From Nitrosomonas sp. Is79A3 (GTDB lineage Bacteria; Pseudomonadota; Gammaproteobacteria; Burkholderiales; Nitrosomonadaceae): a stretch of 64,000 bases of DNA. The stretch's first letter is position 1, and every line of letters begins with the position of its first letter. The position numbers and the translations under genes are program-made. Of the stretch, positions 53,509-64,000 are shown one piece after another. The stretch covers positions 806,001 to 870,000 of the forward strand of contig NC_015731.1 of assembly GCF_000219585.1 (NCBI RefSeq), written 5' to 3'. Under the pieces are notes generated by a model. It saw nothing but the letters and a program-made list of their open reading frames with translations, ran no database searches and was not told where the DNA came from.

Positions 53509-54372
53509 ATGTTAAACAATACCACTAAACAGCAGCAACCAATGACGGAAAACGTAAAAAGTAAAGGCTTTCGTGTGGCTGCCATTCAAATGGCTTCGGG
53601 TCCGAGCGTATCTGCAAATCTGGAAGAAGCGGCGCGTTTGATAGAAGATGCAGCTTCTCAAAAAGCCAAGCTGGTTGTATTGCCTGAATATTTTTGCATT
53701 ATGGGGATGAAGGATACGGATAAATTGGCTATCCGGGAACAACCTGGCGACGGGCAAATTCAGAGATTTCTCAGTGACACGGCGAAACGATTGGGCATAT
53801 GGCTGGTGGGCGGATCGGTGCCATTAGCTTCATCGGAGACGGATAAGGTTTATAATAGTTGTTTAGTGTATGCAGATAGTGGAGAGCAGGTTGCGCGCTA
53901 CGACAAAATTCATCTGTTTGGCTTGCAGTTGGGCAATGAATATTATGCCGAGGAAAAAACCATTAAAGCAGGAAGTAAAGTAGTGACTGTAGATTCTCCG
54001 TTTGGCCGTATTGGATTGTCAATATGTTACGATCTGAGGTTTCCGGAGTTGTTCCGCATGATGAATAATGTTGATATCATCCTGGCACCAGCTGCATTTA
54101 CTGCGATTACTGGAAAAGCGCATTGGGAGGTGCTGGTGCGTGCGCGTGCGGTTGAAAATATGGCTTATGTAATAGCACCAGGGCAAGGCGGTTATCATGT
54201 GAACGGACGCGAGACGAATGGAGACAGTATGATTGTCGATCCTTGGGGTGTTGTGATGGAGCGTTTGCCACGTGGTTCCGGAGCCGTGGTGGCGACAATC
54301 GATCCAGAGTATCAGACCAGTCTACGGGCGAATTTGCCAGCATTAGATCATCGAATTTTGCAGTACTGTTAA
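53509..54372 (+). CDS. Carbon-nitrogen hydrolase, Nit family (deaminated glutathione amidase-like)
   Basis: A 287-residue nitrilase-superfamily amidase. The Glu-Lys-Cys triad is visible in VVLPEYF, RYDKIHLF and SICYDLRFPELFR. The last block matches the Nit1/NitA group that hydrolyses deaminated glutathione. The ATG at 53509 gives a 14-residue unmatched leader; the ATG at 53542 (MTENVKSK) may be the true start. The gene lies between glnE and tldD, an order familiar from betaproteobacteria. Confidence 0.88.
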   Translation: MLNNTTKQQQPMTENVKSKGFRVAAIQMASGPSVSANLEEAARLIEDAASQKAKLVVLPEYFCIMGMKDTDKLAIREQPGDGQIQRFLSDTAKRLGIWLVGGSVPLASSETDKVYNSCLVYADSGEQVARYDKIHLFGLQLGNEYYAEEKTIKAGSKVVTVDSPFGRIGLSICYDLRFPELFRMMNNVDIILAPAAFTAITGKAHWEVLVRARAVENMAYVIAPGQGGYHVNGRETNGDSMIVDPWGVVMERLPRGSGAVVATIDPEYQTSLRANLPALDHRILQYC

Positions 54373-54595
54373 GCTTTTCTGAGTCAGTTAAAGAACAGAT
54401 TCTCCAAGCTCCTATGCAATCTATTGCATAGTTTATTGAACGACTTGCCGGATTTTATCACTAACTTAGTGAGTATGAGTATCGGTTGCAGTACTGCACT
54501 GCAGCGAAGAATATTCTTTTGGTTACCGAACCCCGAGGTGGTCTCTGGGTTGTGTGCATTTTTTTGGAAAAGCGGTGAATAAAATAAAATCAGAT

Positions 54596-56071
54596 ATGAT
54601 GACGACTGAATGTATGATAGAAACAAAAGATTTTTATGCAATTGCCGACCGTTGCTTGCTGTCGCCATATGATATCGATGCTGCCAGATTGCAGCAGGTG
54701 TTGGGTCAAATACTAACGCATAATATTGATTACGCTGATCTCTATTTCCAGTATAGCCGTTCTGAAGGCTGGATGCTGGAAGAAGGCATAGTTAAATCGG
54801 GCAGTTTCAATATCGAACAAGGTGTTGGTGTCCGCGCTATCAGCGGAGAAAAGACCGGGTTCGCTTATTCCGATGATATCAGTATGCCAGCACTTGTATC
54901 GGCAGCCCAGGCAACACGGGCAATTGCTAATCAAGGCGGAATGCATTCAGTACAAGTGGTGAAGCGTAATCCAATGGGGCTCCAGACACAGCTTTATTTA
55001 CCGGAAGATCCGATAGCGAGCCTTAAAGATGCAGATAAAGTAGCATTATTGGAGAAGCTGGAACGCTATACCCGGAAGCTTGATCGACGGGTTACACAGG
55101 TGGTGGCCTCACTTGCCGGTGAATATGAAGTTGTATTGATAACACGCAGTGATGGGTTGCTTGCGGCAGATGTGAGACCACTTGTTCGATTGTCTTTGCA
55201 GGTAATTGCGGAAGAAAATGGCCGCCGTGAACAGGGTGTTGCTGGCGGAGGCGGGCGCTTCAGCTATGCTTATTTTACCGACGAGATTTTGCAGGATTAT
55301 GCGCAAAAAGCTGTTCATCAAGCGGTGGTGAATTTGGATGCGCGTCCTGCACCGGCCGGTACTATGACGGTTGTTTTGGGGAGCGGCTGGCCTGGAATAT
55401 TACTGCATGAAGCAATTGGTCATGGATTGGAAGGGGATTTCAACCGAAAAGGCAGTTCTGCTTTTTCAGGGCGTGTGGGTGAACGTGTCGCTGCCCCTGG
55501 TGTTACGGTTGTTGACGATGGAACAATTCCGCAAAGACGTGGATCGTTAAATATTGATGACGAAGGTAATCCGACACAATGTACTGTATTGATAGAAGAT
55601 GGCATACTGAGAGGCTATTTGCAGGACAGCCTGAATGCCCGGTTGATGGATTTGCCTGTTACCGGGAATGGTCGGCGTGAATCTTTTGCGCATATACCAA
55701 TGCCGCGCATGACCAATACGTATATGCTGAATGGTGATAAAAATCCTGCGGAAATTATCGCTTCAGTGAAACATGGTTTGTACGCAGCAAATTTTGGCGG
55801 CGGACAGGTTGACATTACCAGCGGGAAATTTGTTTTCTCGGCAGCTGAAGCTTACATGATTGAAGATGGAAAAATCACCTACCCGGTTAAAGGCGCTACA
55901 TTGATTGGTAACGGTCCCGATGTATTGACGCGGGTTTCTATGATCGGAAACGATATGTTGTTGGATCCGGGCGTTGGAACATGTGGTAAAGAAGGGCAAA
56001 GTGTGCCGGTTGGCGTTGGGCAGCCTACTTTGCGCATCGATGGATTGACTGTAGGTGGTACAGGAATTTGA
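54596..56071 (+). CDS. tldD: Metalloprotease TldD
   Basis: A protein of about 491 residues forming, with TldE/PmbA, a protease that trims peptides such as microcin B17 and unfolded chains. The zinc motif [11 protein letters not shown] is at about residue 271, and the [23 protein letters not shown] region near the end (named in part) carries the third ligand region. The start is uncertain: ATG at 54596, 54599 or 54614, or a GTG at 54575 with GGAAAAGC upstream. No pmbA is in this window. Confidence 0.92.
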   Translation: MMTTECMIETKDFYAIADRCLLSPYDIDAARLQQVLGQILTHNIDYADLYFQYSRSEGWMLEEGIVKSGSFNIEQGVGVRAISGEKTGFAYSDDISMPALVSAAQATRAIANQGGMHSVQVVKRNPMGLQTQLYLPEDPIASLKDADKVALLEKLERYTRKLDRRVTQVVASLAGEYEVVLITRSDGLLAADVRPLVRLSLQVIAEENGRREQGVAGGGGRFSYAYFTDEILQDYAQKAVHQAVVNLDARPAPAGTMTVVLGSGWPGILLHEAIGHGLEGDFNRKGSSAFSGRVGERVAAPGVTVVDDGTIPQRRGSLNIDDEGNPTQCTVLIEDGILRGYLQDSLNARLMDLPVTGNGRRESFAHIPMPRMTNTYMLNGDKNPAEIIASVKHGLYAANFGGGQVDITSGKFVFSAAEAYMIEDGKITYPVKGATLIGNGPDVLTRVSMIGNDMLLDPGVGTCGKEGQSVPVGVGQPTLRIDGLTVGGTGI

Positions 56072-56143
56072 CGGTACGATGATGGGACTTTTACTGTTAG
56101 AATATTTATAACTTGTTGAAATTGATATTGGGATGCAGAAAGC

Positions 56144-57847
56144 ATGAGTGTGGAATTAACCGGCGCTGAAATTACAATACGTTGTTTGCAGGAAGAGGGC
56201 GTGCATTGTATTTTTGGCTATCCTGGCGGGGCAGTATTGTTTATTTATGATGAATTGTTCAAGCAGGATAAAGTCCGGCATATATTGGTGCGCCATGAGC
56301 AGGCCGCGATACATGCAGCAGATGGATATGCCCGCTCTAGCAATAATGTGGGGGTTGCGCTGGTTACTTCGGGTCCAGGTGTGACCAATGCAGTGACAGG
56401 TATCGCAACAGCCTATATGGATTCAATTCCTATGGTGGTCATCAGTGGGCAAGTGCCCACAAGTGCCATTGGTTTGGATGCATTTCAGGAAGTCGATACG
56501 GTGGGTATTACACGCCCTTGTGTCAAGCATAATTTTCTGGTTAAGGATGTAACCGAGCTGGCGCTAACTATTAAAAAAGCCTTTTACATTGCCTCGACAG
56601 GTCGTCCCGGTCCGGTGCTGGTGGATATACCCAAAGATGTTTCGCAACAAAAAACCAAATTCGTTTACCCGGACAAGATAACCATGCGGTCCTATAATCC
56701 GGTGATCAAAGGGCATTCCAGGCAAATTAAGAAAGCTGCCGAATTGATCCTTAGTGCCAAACGCCCAGTGATCTATGCAGGGGGGGGAGTGATATTAAGT
56801 GATGCTGCGCCTCAGTTAACCGAATTGGTGCAAATGCTGAATTTTCCTTGCACTAATACGCTGATGGGATTGGGCGGATATCCTGCGACAGATAATCAAT
56901 CCTTGGGTATGCTGGGTATGCACGGTACGTATGAAGCTAACATGGCAATGCAGTATTGTGATGTTCTAGTAGCAGTGGGTGCGCGCTTTGATGATCGTGT
57001 GATCGGTAACCCTAAACATTTTTCTAACGAAAATAGAAAGATAATTCATATTGATATAGATCCATCCTCCATTTCAAAACGCGTTAAGGTAGATGTGCCG
57101 ATTGTGGGCGATGTTCTGGATGTGCTGAAAGAACTCATCAAGCTACTAAAAGCCGAAAAGGAAAAACCCGATCAAGCTGCATTGAAAGAGTGGTGGAAAC
57201 AGATCGAGCTATGGCGTGAGCGCGATTGCCTTAAATATGATCGTGAAAGCAAAATTATTAAACCACAAATGGTGATTGAGAAACTATTCAATATCACCAA
57301 AGGGGATGCATTTATCACATCTGATGTTGGACAACATCAGATGTGGGCTGCACAATTTTATAAATTCGATAAACCGCGACGCTGGATTAATTCCGGTGGA
57401 TTGGGCACGATGGGCTTCGGTATGCCGGCCGCAATGGGTGTGCAACTGGCCAACCCTAAAGGCAAAGTGGCTTGTATTACGGGTGAGGCCAGTATTCAGA
57501 TGTGTATTCAGGAATTATCGACTTGCAAACAGTATAAGTTACCGTTAAAAATTGTTAACTTGAATAATCGTTATATGGGCATGGTAAGACAATGGCAGGA
57601 ATTTTTTCACGGTAATCGCTATGCGGAGTCTTATATGAATGCACTCCCGGATTTTGTAAAGTTGGCTGAGAGCTACGGACATGTCGGGATGAAAATTGAA
57701 CGTCCGGAAGACGTAGAAGGCGCTCTGAAAGAAGCATTTAAACTGAAGGATCAGCTGGTATTCATGGACTTTATCACCGATCAAACTGAAAATGTTTTTC
57801 CCATGGTGCCGGGCGGTAAAGGGCTATCTGAAATGATTCTGGTGTAG
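56144..57847 (+). CDS. ilvB: Acetolactate synthase large subunit
   Basis: A 567-residue ThDP enzyme making acetolactate or acetohydroxybutyrate, the first step to valine, leucine and isoleucine. The ThDP Glu lies in LVRHEQAAIHAADGYARS, the FAD/central domain follows, and the C-terminal ThDP motif is recognised as GEASIQMCIQELSTCKQY (usually GDGSF; here GEAS). Full length, no signal peptide. It starts the run ilvB-ilvN-ilvC, and its stop is seven bases before ilvN. Confidence 0.95.
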   Translation: MSVELTGAEITIRCLQEEGVHCIFGYPGGAVLFIYDELFKQDKVRHILVRHEQAAIHAADGYARSSNNVGVALVTSGPGVTNAVTGIATAYMDSIPMVVISGQVPTSAIGLDAFQEVDTVGITRPCVKHNFLVKDVTELALTIKKAFYIASTGRPGPVLVDIPKDVSQQKTKFVYPDKITMRSYNPVIKGHSRQIKKAAELILSAKRPVIYAGGGVILSDAAPQLTELVQMLNFPCTNTLMGLGGYPATDNQSLGMLGMHGTYEANMAMQYCDVLVAVGARFDDRVIGNPKHFSNENRKIIHIDIDPSSISKRVKVDVPIVGDVLDVLKELIKLLKAEKEKPDQAALKEWWKQIELWRERDCLKYDRESKIIKPQMVIEKLFNITKGDAFITSDVGQHQMWAAQFYKFDKPRRWINSGGLGTMGFGMPAAMGVQLANPKGKVACITGEASIQMCIQELSTCKQYKLPLKIVNLNNRYMGMVRQWQEFFHGNRYAESYMNALPDFVKLAESYGHVGMKIERPEDVEGALKEAFKLKDQLVFMDFITDQTENVFPMVPGGKGLSEMILV

Positions 57848-57854
57848 AAAATAA

Positions 57855-58346
57855 ATGCGACATATTATTTCTTTATTGATGGAAAATGAAGCAGGTGCTT
57901 TGTCTCGCGTAGCAGGCCTGTTTTCAGCACGCGGTTACAATATTGAGTCGCTTTCAGTAGCGCCTACTGAAGATCCAACTTTGTCACGAATGACACTGGT
58001 GACTATTGGGTCTGATGAAGTGGTGGAGCAAGTGACCAAGCAATTGAATAAGCTGATTGAGGTAGTGAAAATCATCGACTTAAATGAAGGTAATCATATA
58101 GAGCGTGAGTTAATGCTGGTCAAAGTGCGCGCGATTGGCTCAGATCGTGAAGAAATCAACCGGCTGGTTGAAATTTTTCGTGGATGTATTATCGATGTCA
58201 CAGATAAATCCTATACTATCGAATTAACGGGCACCAGCTCGAAACTCGATGCATTTCTTGAAGCGATTGAGCGTAGCGCAGTTCTTGAAACAGTACGTAC
58301 AGGTGCTTCTGGCATAGGGCGCGGAGAATGGATTTTAAAGGTATAA
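57855..58346 (+). CDS. ilvN: Acetolactate synthase small subunit
   Basis: A 163-residue regulatory subunit with an N-terminal ACT domain (HIISLLMENEAGALSRVAGLFSARGYNIESL, named in part) and a C-terminal half ending GASGIGRGEWILKV. It gives valine feedback inhibition to IlvB. Normal IlvH/IlvN length. It follows ilvB after seven bases. Confidence 0.95.
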   Translation: MRHIISLLMENEAGALSRVAGLFSARGYNIESLSVAPTEDPTLSRMTLVTIGSDEVVEQVTKQLNKLIEVVKIIDLNEGNHIERELMLVKVRAIGSDREEINRLVEIFRGCIIDVTDKSYTIELTGTSSKLDAFLEAIERSAVLETVRTGASGIGRGEWILKV

Positions 58347-58385
58347 TCCCTATTTGCTGATTAATTCGAATCTTGAAGTTAGTAA

Positions 58386-59483
<1,098 letters not shown>

Positions 59484-59554
59484 AGAATTGCTATTCCTAT
59501 CTATAGTTTGAACTTTAGTTTATACACCAATCAAATTCTTGTTGTAATTTATTT

Positions 59555-60220
59555 ATGGCTCATTATCCTCATCCGATCATCGCCCGCGAAGGCTGGCTGC
59601 ATATTGTAATTGCGTTTGCTGCCGCATTGGGTGCAACAATCTTAGTTGGATGGCTCTGGGCAATACCATTATGGGTGATTGCTTTTTTTGTTTTACAATT
59701 TTTTCGCGATCCACCTCGAGAAATTCCGACGAATCAGAATGCCATTCTGGCACCGGCTGATGGTAGGATTGTTGCTGTTGAAATGACTCATGATCCCTAT
59801 CTAGAGCGGGATGCTGTCAAAATCAGTGTATTTATGAATGTGTTTAATGTACATTCCAATCGTAGCCCAGTTGACGGCGAAGTGCGCGATAAGTGGTATT
59901 TTCCAGGAAAATTCATTAATGCTGATTTGCCTAAAGCCTCGCTGGAAAATGAACGGAATGCATTATGGATTAAAGCGGATAATGGCGCCGATGTGACCTG
60001 CGTTCAGGTAGCGGGATTGATCGCGAAACGTATTCTTTGTCATGTATCTCCGGGTGATCATCTGGCGCGCGGCCAACGCTTTGGCTTTATACGGTTTGGT
60101 TCGAGAGTAGATGTTTATTTGCCGCTGAATACTAAGATTAATGTCAATATCGGTGATAAGGTTTCGGCAACACTGACAATATTGGCAGAATTCCGTGAAG
60201 AAGCAAAAGTAAGTAGTTAG
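59555..60220 (+). CDS. psd: Phosphatidylserine decarboxylase, short (PSD-A) type
   Basis: A 221-residue proenzyme with two N-terminal membrane helices (about 13-47). It continues with [27 protein letters not shown], and the self-cleavage site [11 protein letters not shown], where the Ser becomes the pyruvoyl group. It makes phosphatidylethanolamine. The short form is typical of bacteria that pair psd with pssA, and pssA follows here. Confidence 0.95.
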   Translation: MAHYPHPIIAREGWLHIVIAFAAALGATILVGWLWAIPLWVIAFFVLQFFRDPPREIPTNQNAILAPADGRIVAVEMTHDPYLERDAVKISVFMNVFNVHSNRSPVDGEVRDKWYFPGKFINADLPKASLENERNALWIKADNGADVTCVQVAGLIAKRILCHVSPGDHLARGQRFGFIRFGSRVDVYLPLNTKINVNIGDKVSATLTILAEFREEAKVSS

Positions 60221-60374
60221 GGGAAATATAATTTTACTATTTTCCGTATCGGAGTTTTTTGCATCAACAAGCGGAACTGCACGCACTGAAAGTTCTTTTA
60301 ACGAGATTCCGGTAATTAATTATCAACTAGGAATATTTTTTCATAATTAGCATTCTTTTCATATAACACCAATA

Positions 60375-61148
60375 ATGCCTGATTCTCTGCCAGAACGTCT
60401 TGTGCTCAAATCTCGATTGCGGCGTCGTGGCATATATTTATTGCCTAACTTATTTACCACAGCTGCTTTGTTTGCGGGTTTTTATGCCATTGTGCAGGCG
60501 ATGAATGGAAATTTCGAATCTTCAGCAGTAGCCATTTTTATAGCCATGGTGTTGGATGGATTGGACGGTCGGGTAGCACGGCTTACAGGCACGCAAAGTG
60601 AGTTTGGAGCCGAATATGATAGCATGTCGGATATGGTTTCTTTTGGTGTTGCGCCTGCACTGATTGTGTATGAGTGGGCTTTGAAAGATATGGATCAATG
60701 GGGCTGGATCATCGCATTTATTTACTGTGCGTGTGCGGCCCTTCGGCTTGCACGATTCAATACCAATATAGAAGTGGTTGATAAACGTTTTTTTCAAGGT
60801 CTGCCCAGTCCTGCAGCGGCTGCATTAATCGCAGGACTTGTTTGGGTAATGCTTAATTTTCAGGTGCAAGGGAGCGATATTAAATGGTTGGCTAGTATAG
60901 TAACCTTATTTGCTGCTTTGACTATGGTCAGTAATATTCCTTATTATAGCGGTAAAGAAATCAATTTACGTCGACGTGTTCCATTCTTCACGGTCTTGTT
61001 ATTAGTACTATTCTTTTTTGTCTTGATTCCCAGTCATCCGCCGCTCGTATTATTCTTCCTGTTTGCAGCGTATGCATTTTCTGGTTATTTTGTTAAATTG
61101 TGGCGATTTGGCAGAAGTAAAAAAAATAGTGAGCCCCCCAGTTCCTGA
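60375..61148 (+). CDS. pssA: CDP-diacylglycerol-serine O-phosphatidyltransferase
   Basis: A 257-residue polytopic enzyme that makes phosphatidylserine. The CDP-alcohol phosphotransferase motif DG-x2-AR-x8-G-x3-D-x3-D is present as DGLDGRVARLTGTQSEFGAE followed by YDSMSD. About seven membrane helices follow. Its product feeds Psd, encoded just upstream. The coding end is 50 bases before the candidate leuA leader. Confidence 0.95.
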   Translation: MPDSLPERLVLKSRLRRRGIYLLPNLFTTAALFAGFYAIVQAMNGNFESSAVAIFIAMVLDGLDGRVARLTGTQSEFGAEYDSMSDMVSFGVAPALIVYEWALKDMDQWGWIIAFIYCACAALRLARFNTNIEVVDKRFFQGLPSPAAAALIAGLVWVMLNFQVQGSDIKWLASIVTLFAALTMVSNIPYYSGKEINLRRRVPFFTVLLLVLFFFVLIPSHPPLVLFFLFAAYAFSGYFVKLWRFGRSKKNSEPPSS

Positions 61149-61197
61149 ACATTACCTATTGCACATCAAGAGAAAAGTATTTATATTCACTGTCATT

Positions 61198-61284
61198 ATG
61201 ATTGCAAAAAATAATAACCATTTGTTGCATTTTCTTTCGGATTCGATGGTTCTATCGGGGCTATTATTGCGCCTTGCGCGCTAA
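61198..61284 (+). CDS. Candidate leucine leader peptide of leuA
   Basis: A 28-codon frame, MIAKNNNHLLHFLSDSMV then LSGLLLRLAR, ending 92 bases before leuA. Eight of its 28 codons are leucine, with a run LLL-R-L near the stop, as expected of a transcription-attenuation leader. It uses rarer Leu codons (cta, tta) near the end. There is no strong ribosome site. A weak terminator-like hairpin follows. Confidence 0.55.
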   Translation: MIAKNNNHLLHFLSDSMVLSGLLLRLAR

Positions 61285-61317
61285 AATTTTCTACTCCTAT
61301 TTCCCTTTCTTCCCTAT

Positions 61318-61338
61318 AAAATTCGAAAAACGAGTTTT
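61318..61338 (+). terminator. Candidate attenuator hairpin before leuA
   Basis: AAAATTCG and CGAGTTTT pair over eight positions (one G-T) around a five-A loop, followed by ATCATCTTTT. It lies between the leader frame and leuA. It is a weak stem; an alternative antiterminator pairing was not established. Confidence 0.35.
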
Positions 61339-61376
61339 ATCATCTTTTAAGTTTTCTTCCTGAAGCGGAGAGCAAA

Positions 61377-62909
61377 ATGCAAGAGCATTTGATTATTTTT
61401 GATACGACATTGCGTGACGGTGAGCAAAGTCCTGGCGCATCCATGACTAAAGAAGAAAAGGTGCGTATCGCCTGGCAACTGGAACGCATGGGTGTGGATG
61501 TTATTGAAGCAGGATTCCCAGCAGCATCTAACGGCGACTTTGAGGCTGTTAAAGCGGTGGCTGACTCGGTAAAGGCCAGTGTGGTATGTGGATTGGCACG
61601 TGCGATCGAGGCTGACATTCAGCGTGCAGGTGAAGCATTAAAAGGTGCAAAATCAGCGCGTATTCATACGTTTATTGCGACATCTCCGATCCATATGAAG
61701 AATAAACTAAGGATGTCGCCTGATCAAGTAATTACACAAGCCGTGAAAGCTGTGAAATGGGCGCGTCAGTATACTGATAATGTTGAGTTCTCTCCAGAGG
61801 ATGCCGGCCGTTCGGAAATAGATTTCTTGTGTCAGATACTTGAGGCTGTTATTGATGCAGGTGCGACGACACTGAATATTCCGGATACGGTGGGTTATAC
61901 CATGCCGGATCAGTTCGGAAAGCTGATTCGTAGCTTGCGCGAACGCATTCCGAATTCGGATAAGGCGATTTTTTCGGTACATTGTCATAATGATTTAGGG
62001 CTGGCTGTAGCCAATTCACTAGCTGCCGTGATGAATGGTGCACGGCAAGTTGAATGCACCATCAATGGCTTGGGAGAGAGAGCAGGCAATGCTTCACTGG
62101 AAGAGGTTGTTATGGCTGTGCGAACGCGCCAGGATTATTTTCCCTGTGATACAAAAATAGATGCCACACATATTGTATCGGCAAGTAAACTGGTTTCCGG
62201 TATTACCGGTTTCCCGGTACAACCCAATAAAGCGATTGTTGGAGCCAATGCTTTTGCACATGAATCAGGTATTCACCAGGATGGCGTGCTGAAACACCGG
62301 GAGACTTATGAAATCATGCGCGCAGAAGATGTGGGTTGGGGCGCAAACAAGTTATTACTGGGGAAACATTCTGGGCGTAATGCATTCCGCAATCGACTTA
62401 TGGAGTTGGGCATTGAGTTGGAATCCGAAGAAATGCTCAATAATACTTTTATGCGCTTCAAGGAATTGGCCGATAAGAAACACGAGATATTTGATGAAGA
62501 TCTTCATGCATTGGTCTCAGACGAAGTGCTGGTACTACAGGAACGTTACCGGTTAATATCACTCACTATTCACTGCGAAACAGGCGAAATTCCTTTTGCT
62601 CGCATCGTGATTTCTGATGATGGAAATGAAATGCACGCTGAATCTCAAGGAAGTGGCCCAGTGGATGCGACTTTCCGTGCTATTGAATCGTTACTATCCA
62701 GTGGAGTGAAGCTACAATTATTTTCAGTTAACAATATTACCAGTGGAACTGATGCACAAGGAGAAGTAACCGTGCGGCTACAAAAATCTGATCGTATTGT
62801 CAATGGGCATGGCGCAGATACCGATATTGTTGTGGCTTCAGCAAAGGCTTATCTCAGCGCGCTCAATAAACTGCATAGCAAGCTGGAACGGGCTCATCCG
62901 CAGGTGTAG
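61377..62909 (+). CDS. leuA: 2-isopropylmalate synthase
   Basis: A 510-residue enzyme making 2-isopropylmalate from acetyl-CoA and 2-oxoisovalerate, the first leucine-specific step. The opening [17 protein letters not shown], metal motif [17 protein letters not shown] and [15 protein letters not shown]-box are present, and the C-terminal regulatory domain (about 390-510) for leucine feedback is complete. GGAGAG precedes the ATG. It is separated from the ilv genes by psd-pssA. Confidence 0.97.
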   Translation: MQEHLIIFDTTLRDGEQSPGASMTKEEKVRIAWQLERMGVDVIEAGFPAASNGDFEAVKAVADSVKASVVCGLARAIEADIQRAGEALKGAKSARIHTFIATSPIHMKNKLRMSPDQVITQAVKAVKWARQYTDNVEFSPEDAGRSEIDFLCQILEAVIDAGATTLNIPDTVGYTMPDQFGKLIRSLRERIPNSDKAIFSVHCHNDLGLAVANSLAAVMNGARQVECTINGLGERAGNASLEEVVMAVRTRQDYFPCDTKIDATHIVSASKLVSGITGFPVQPNKAIVGANAFAHESGIHQDGVLKHRETYEIMRAEDVGWGANKLLLGKHSGRNAFRNRLMELGIELESEEMLNNTFMRFKELADKKHEIFDEDLHALVSDEVLVLQERYRLISLTIHCETGEIPFARIVISDDGNEMHAESQGSGPVDATFRAIESLLSSGVKLQLFSVNNITSGTDAQGEVTVRLQKSDRIVNGHGADTDIVVASAKAYLSALNKLHSKLERAHPQV

Positions 62910-62961
62910 TTGAGCTGGTTGTCATTTAAGATTAAATGGAGAATGGAGGCCTGGCCACAAA

Positions 62962-63447
62962 GTGAAGAAACATAAACTGGCAGTATTATTTTGTTTGGCA
63001 GCTCTGATATTGAGTGTTCAGGTACAAGCATTTCAGTTTCAAGACGCAACAGGGAAGATCCATAATCTTGCAGATTACAAAGGGCGGTGGGTACTGGTTA
63101 ATTTCTGGGCAACCTGGTGTCCGCCTTGCTTGAAAGAAATTCCCGATTTGATTGCGCTATATGAGAGCCGTAAAGATATTATGGTGATTGGTGTGGCAAT
63201 GGATTTTAGTGACCCACAAGTGGTTATGGATTTTGTTCAATCGATGTCAATTACATACCCCACTGTTTTGGGTAGTCGGAAAATTGCTTCTCAACTGGAT
63301 GATATTTCACTGCTGCCCAGTACTTATTTTTTTGATCCGGATGGAGAACCAGCCGCGCGCCAGCTTGGGATCATTTCGCGAGAAAGTATAGAAAGGTTCA
63401 TTGAGTCAAAGTCAATTGAGAAAAATGTTAACCAATCACGCAAATAA
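62962..63447 (+). CDS. TlpA/ResA-like exported thioredoxin
   Basis: A 161-residue thioredoxin-fold protein with a signal peptide (about 1-23) and active site WCPPC (C53, C56), preceded by VLVNFWAT. The cis-Pro region is LPSTYFFD. Such proteins reduce periplasmic disulfides, often in cytochrome c maturation. The start is GTG. A GGAGG about twelve bases upstream is rather far. It follows leuA by 52 bases. Confidence 0.88.
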   Translation: MKKHKLAVLFCLAALILSVQVQAFQFQDATGKIHNLADYKGRWVLVNFWATWCPPCLKEIPDLIALYESRKDIMVIGVAMDFSDPQVVMDFVQSMSITYPTVLGSRKIASQLDDISLLPSTYFFDPDGEPAARQLGIISRESIERFIESKSIEKNVNQSRK

Positions 63448-63504
63448 ATGTGCGAAAATTTCTCTATAAATGATCAATAGAAATGCCAGAATATATTTAT
63501 TTGA

Positions 63505-64000
63505 CTATGACGAGGTATACCGCCAAGTAGTTTGCCACTTATTAAACACGAGCTGTGGATAGGTAATTTCACCCAGACTGCCATTATACCGACCAAGGGC
63601 GCGGAAATAATCGCCTTTTTCTTTATTGAGGTAATGACGCAGAATGGTGCATCCATAGCGCAAATTAACACGCAAATGAAAAAGATTGTGATCCTGATGA
63701 CCAATGGTCTCGACCCAGAATGGCATTACTTGCATATAGCCGCGCGCACCTGCATGTGAAATGGCGTATTTCTTGAAGCCACTTTCAACTTGAATTACAC
63801 TTAACACAAGTTGCGGATCCAGTCCTGCACGTGTTGCTTCATAAAAAACTGTTCTCAGAAATTCTTCCCGTTCGATTGGATCGGGTATGAATTTCTCTAG
63901 ACGGCGACTCATACTGATAAGCCAAGTGATGCTGTCAGCTACGGCGGCATATTCTGTGTAAGAAGCGGCCTGATCGCTCGTTTCGTGGAGAATGATTGTC
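63505..64000 (-). CDS. Lytic transglycosylase, SLT domain (partial, 5' end outside window)
   Basis: The visible 165 residues include a catalytic SLT domain: LVLSVIQVESGFKKYAIS with the catalytic Glu, GARGYMQVMPFW and LGRYNGS. It cuts peptidoglycan with anhydro-muramyl formation. The frame stays open from the ATG at 63912 to the window edge, and that upstream part (YAAVADSITWLIS) continues the expected family alignment, so the real start and signal peptide lie beyond 64000. Confidence 0.88.
   Translation of the reverse strand, partial: TIILHETSDQAASYTEYAAVADSITWLISMSRRLEKFIPDPIEREEFLRTVFYEATRAGLDPQLVLSVIQVESGFKKYAISHAGARGYMQVMPFWVETIGHQDHNLFHLRVNLRYGCTILRHYLNKEKGDYFRALGRYNGSLGEITYPQLVFNKWQTTWRYTSS

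Noticed and set aside
61063-61284. Longer frame running from inside pssA into the leuA leader
   Set aside because: Its first part overlaps pssA in another frame; only the last 28 codons, from the ATG at 61198, make sense as a leader peptide.

Overview
The window looks like chromosome of a betaproteobacterium close to Nitrosomonas (Nitrosomonadaceae). This is inferred from protein character (DUF3579, GlnE, TldD, CheV, short Psd), from moderate GC, and from the housekeeping block glnE / nitrilase / tldD / ilvB-ilvN-ilvC / psd / pssA / leuA. No amo, hao or rRNA gene lies here, so the genus is a guess. I saw no tRNA, rRNA or CRISPR array.

Layout. 0-8.5 kb: a DUF3579 protein, a RoxA-like di-heme cytochrome, and a divergent heavy-metal RND efflux operon (outer-membrane channel, lipoprotein adaptor, CzcA/CusA pump). 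8.6-12.7 kb: a Na+/H+ antiporter family protein, a DUF1499 protein and a membrane diguanylate cyclase. 12.7-18.2 kb: an accessory island bounded by two paralogous Asp-rich small proteins. It holds a dispersed inverted-repeat element, a 159-aa protein followed by the wreck of a TIR gene, an intact TIR-NACHT-FGE/C-lectin protein that looks like an immune or conflict sensor-effector, and a Nudix ADP-ribose pyrophosphatase. 18.3-26.2 kb: a glycine-zipper lipoprotein, a His-rich cytochrome c peroxidase, a GAF-PAS-GGDEF-EAL protein, the Kup potassium transporter and a secreted Kelch propeller. 26.5-35.5 kb: a TIGR01777 epimerase, an amidohydrolase/MFS/pirin/isochorismatase-type cluster, a tectonin-like propeller, a DUF3820 protein, a RIO1-like kinase and a small membrane protein. 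35.6-36.8 kb: an IS1595-family insertion sequence with a surplus end. 36.8-49.4 kb: a 2H phosphoesterase, CheV, an EAL-HDOD protein, a CPBP protease homologue, APS reductase, prolyl aminopeptidase, a patatin, a TerC protein, a universal stress protein, a class II cyclic-nucleotide phosphodiesterase and a GAF-containing GspE/PilB ATPase. 49.8-64 kb: a type IV pilin with a sigma-54-type promoter, glnE, a nitrilase, tldD, the branched-chain amino acid and phospholipid genes with a candidate leucine leader peptide before leuA, a TlpA-like thioredoxin and a lytic transglycosylase cut by the window end.

How the genes work together. IlvB/IlvN/IlvC and LeuA form the valine/leucine trunk, and PssA plus Psd make phosphatidylethanolamine. 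Several signalling proteins (two GGDEF proteins, an EAL-HDOD protein, CheV, a PDE next to a GAF-bearing pilus-type ATPase) suggest second-messenger control of surface behaviour. Mobile DNA comprises one insertion sequence, four copies of a ~140-bp inverted-repeat element and one REP-like palindrome. The most unusual part is the 12.7-18.2 kb island.
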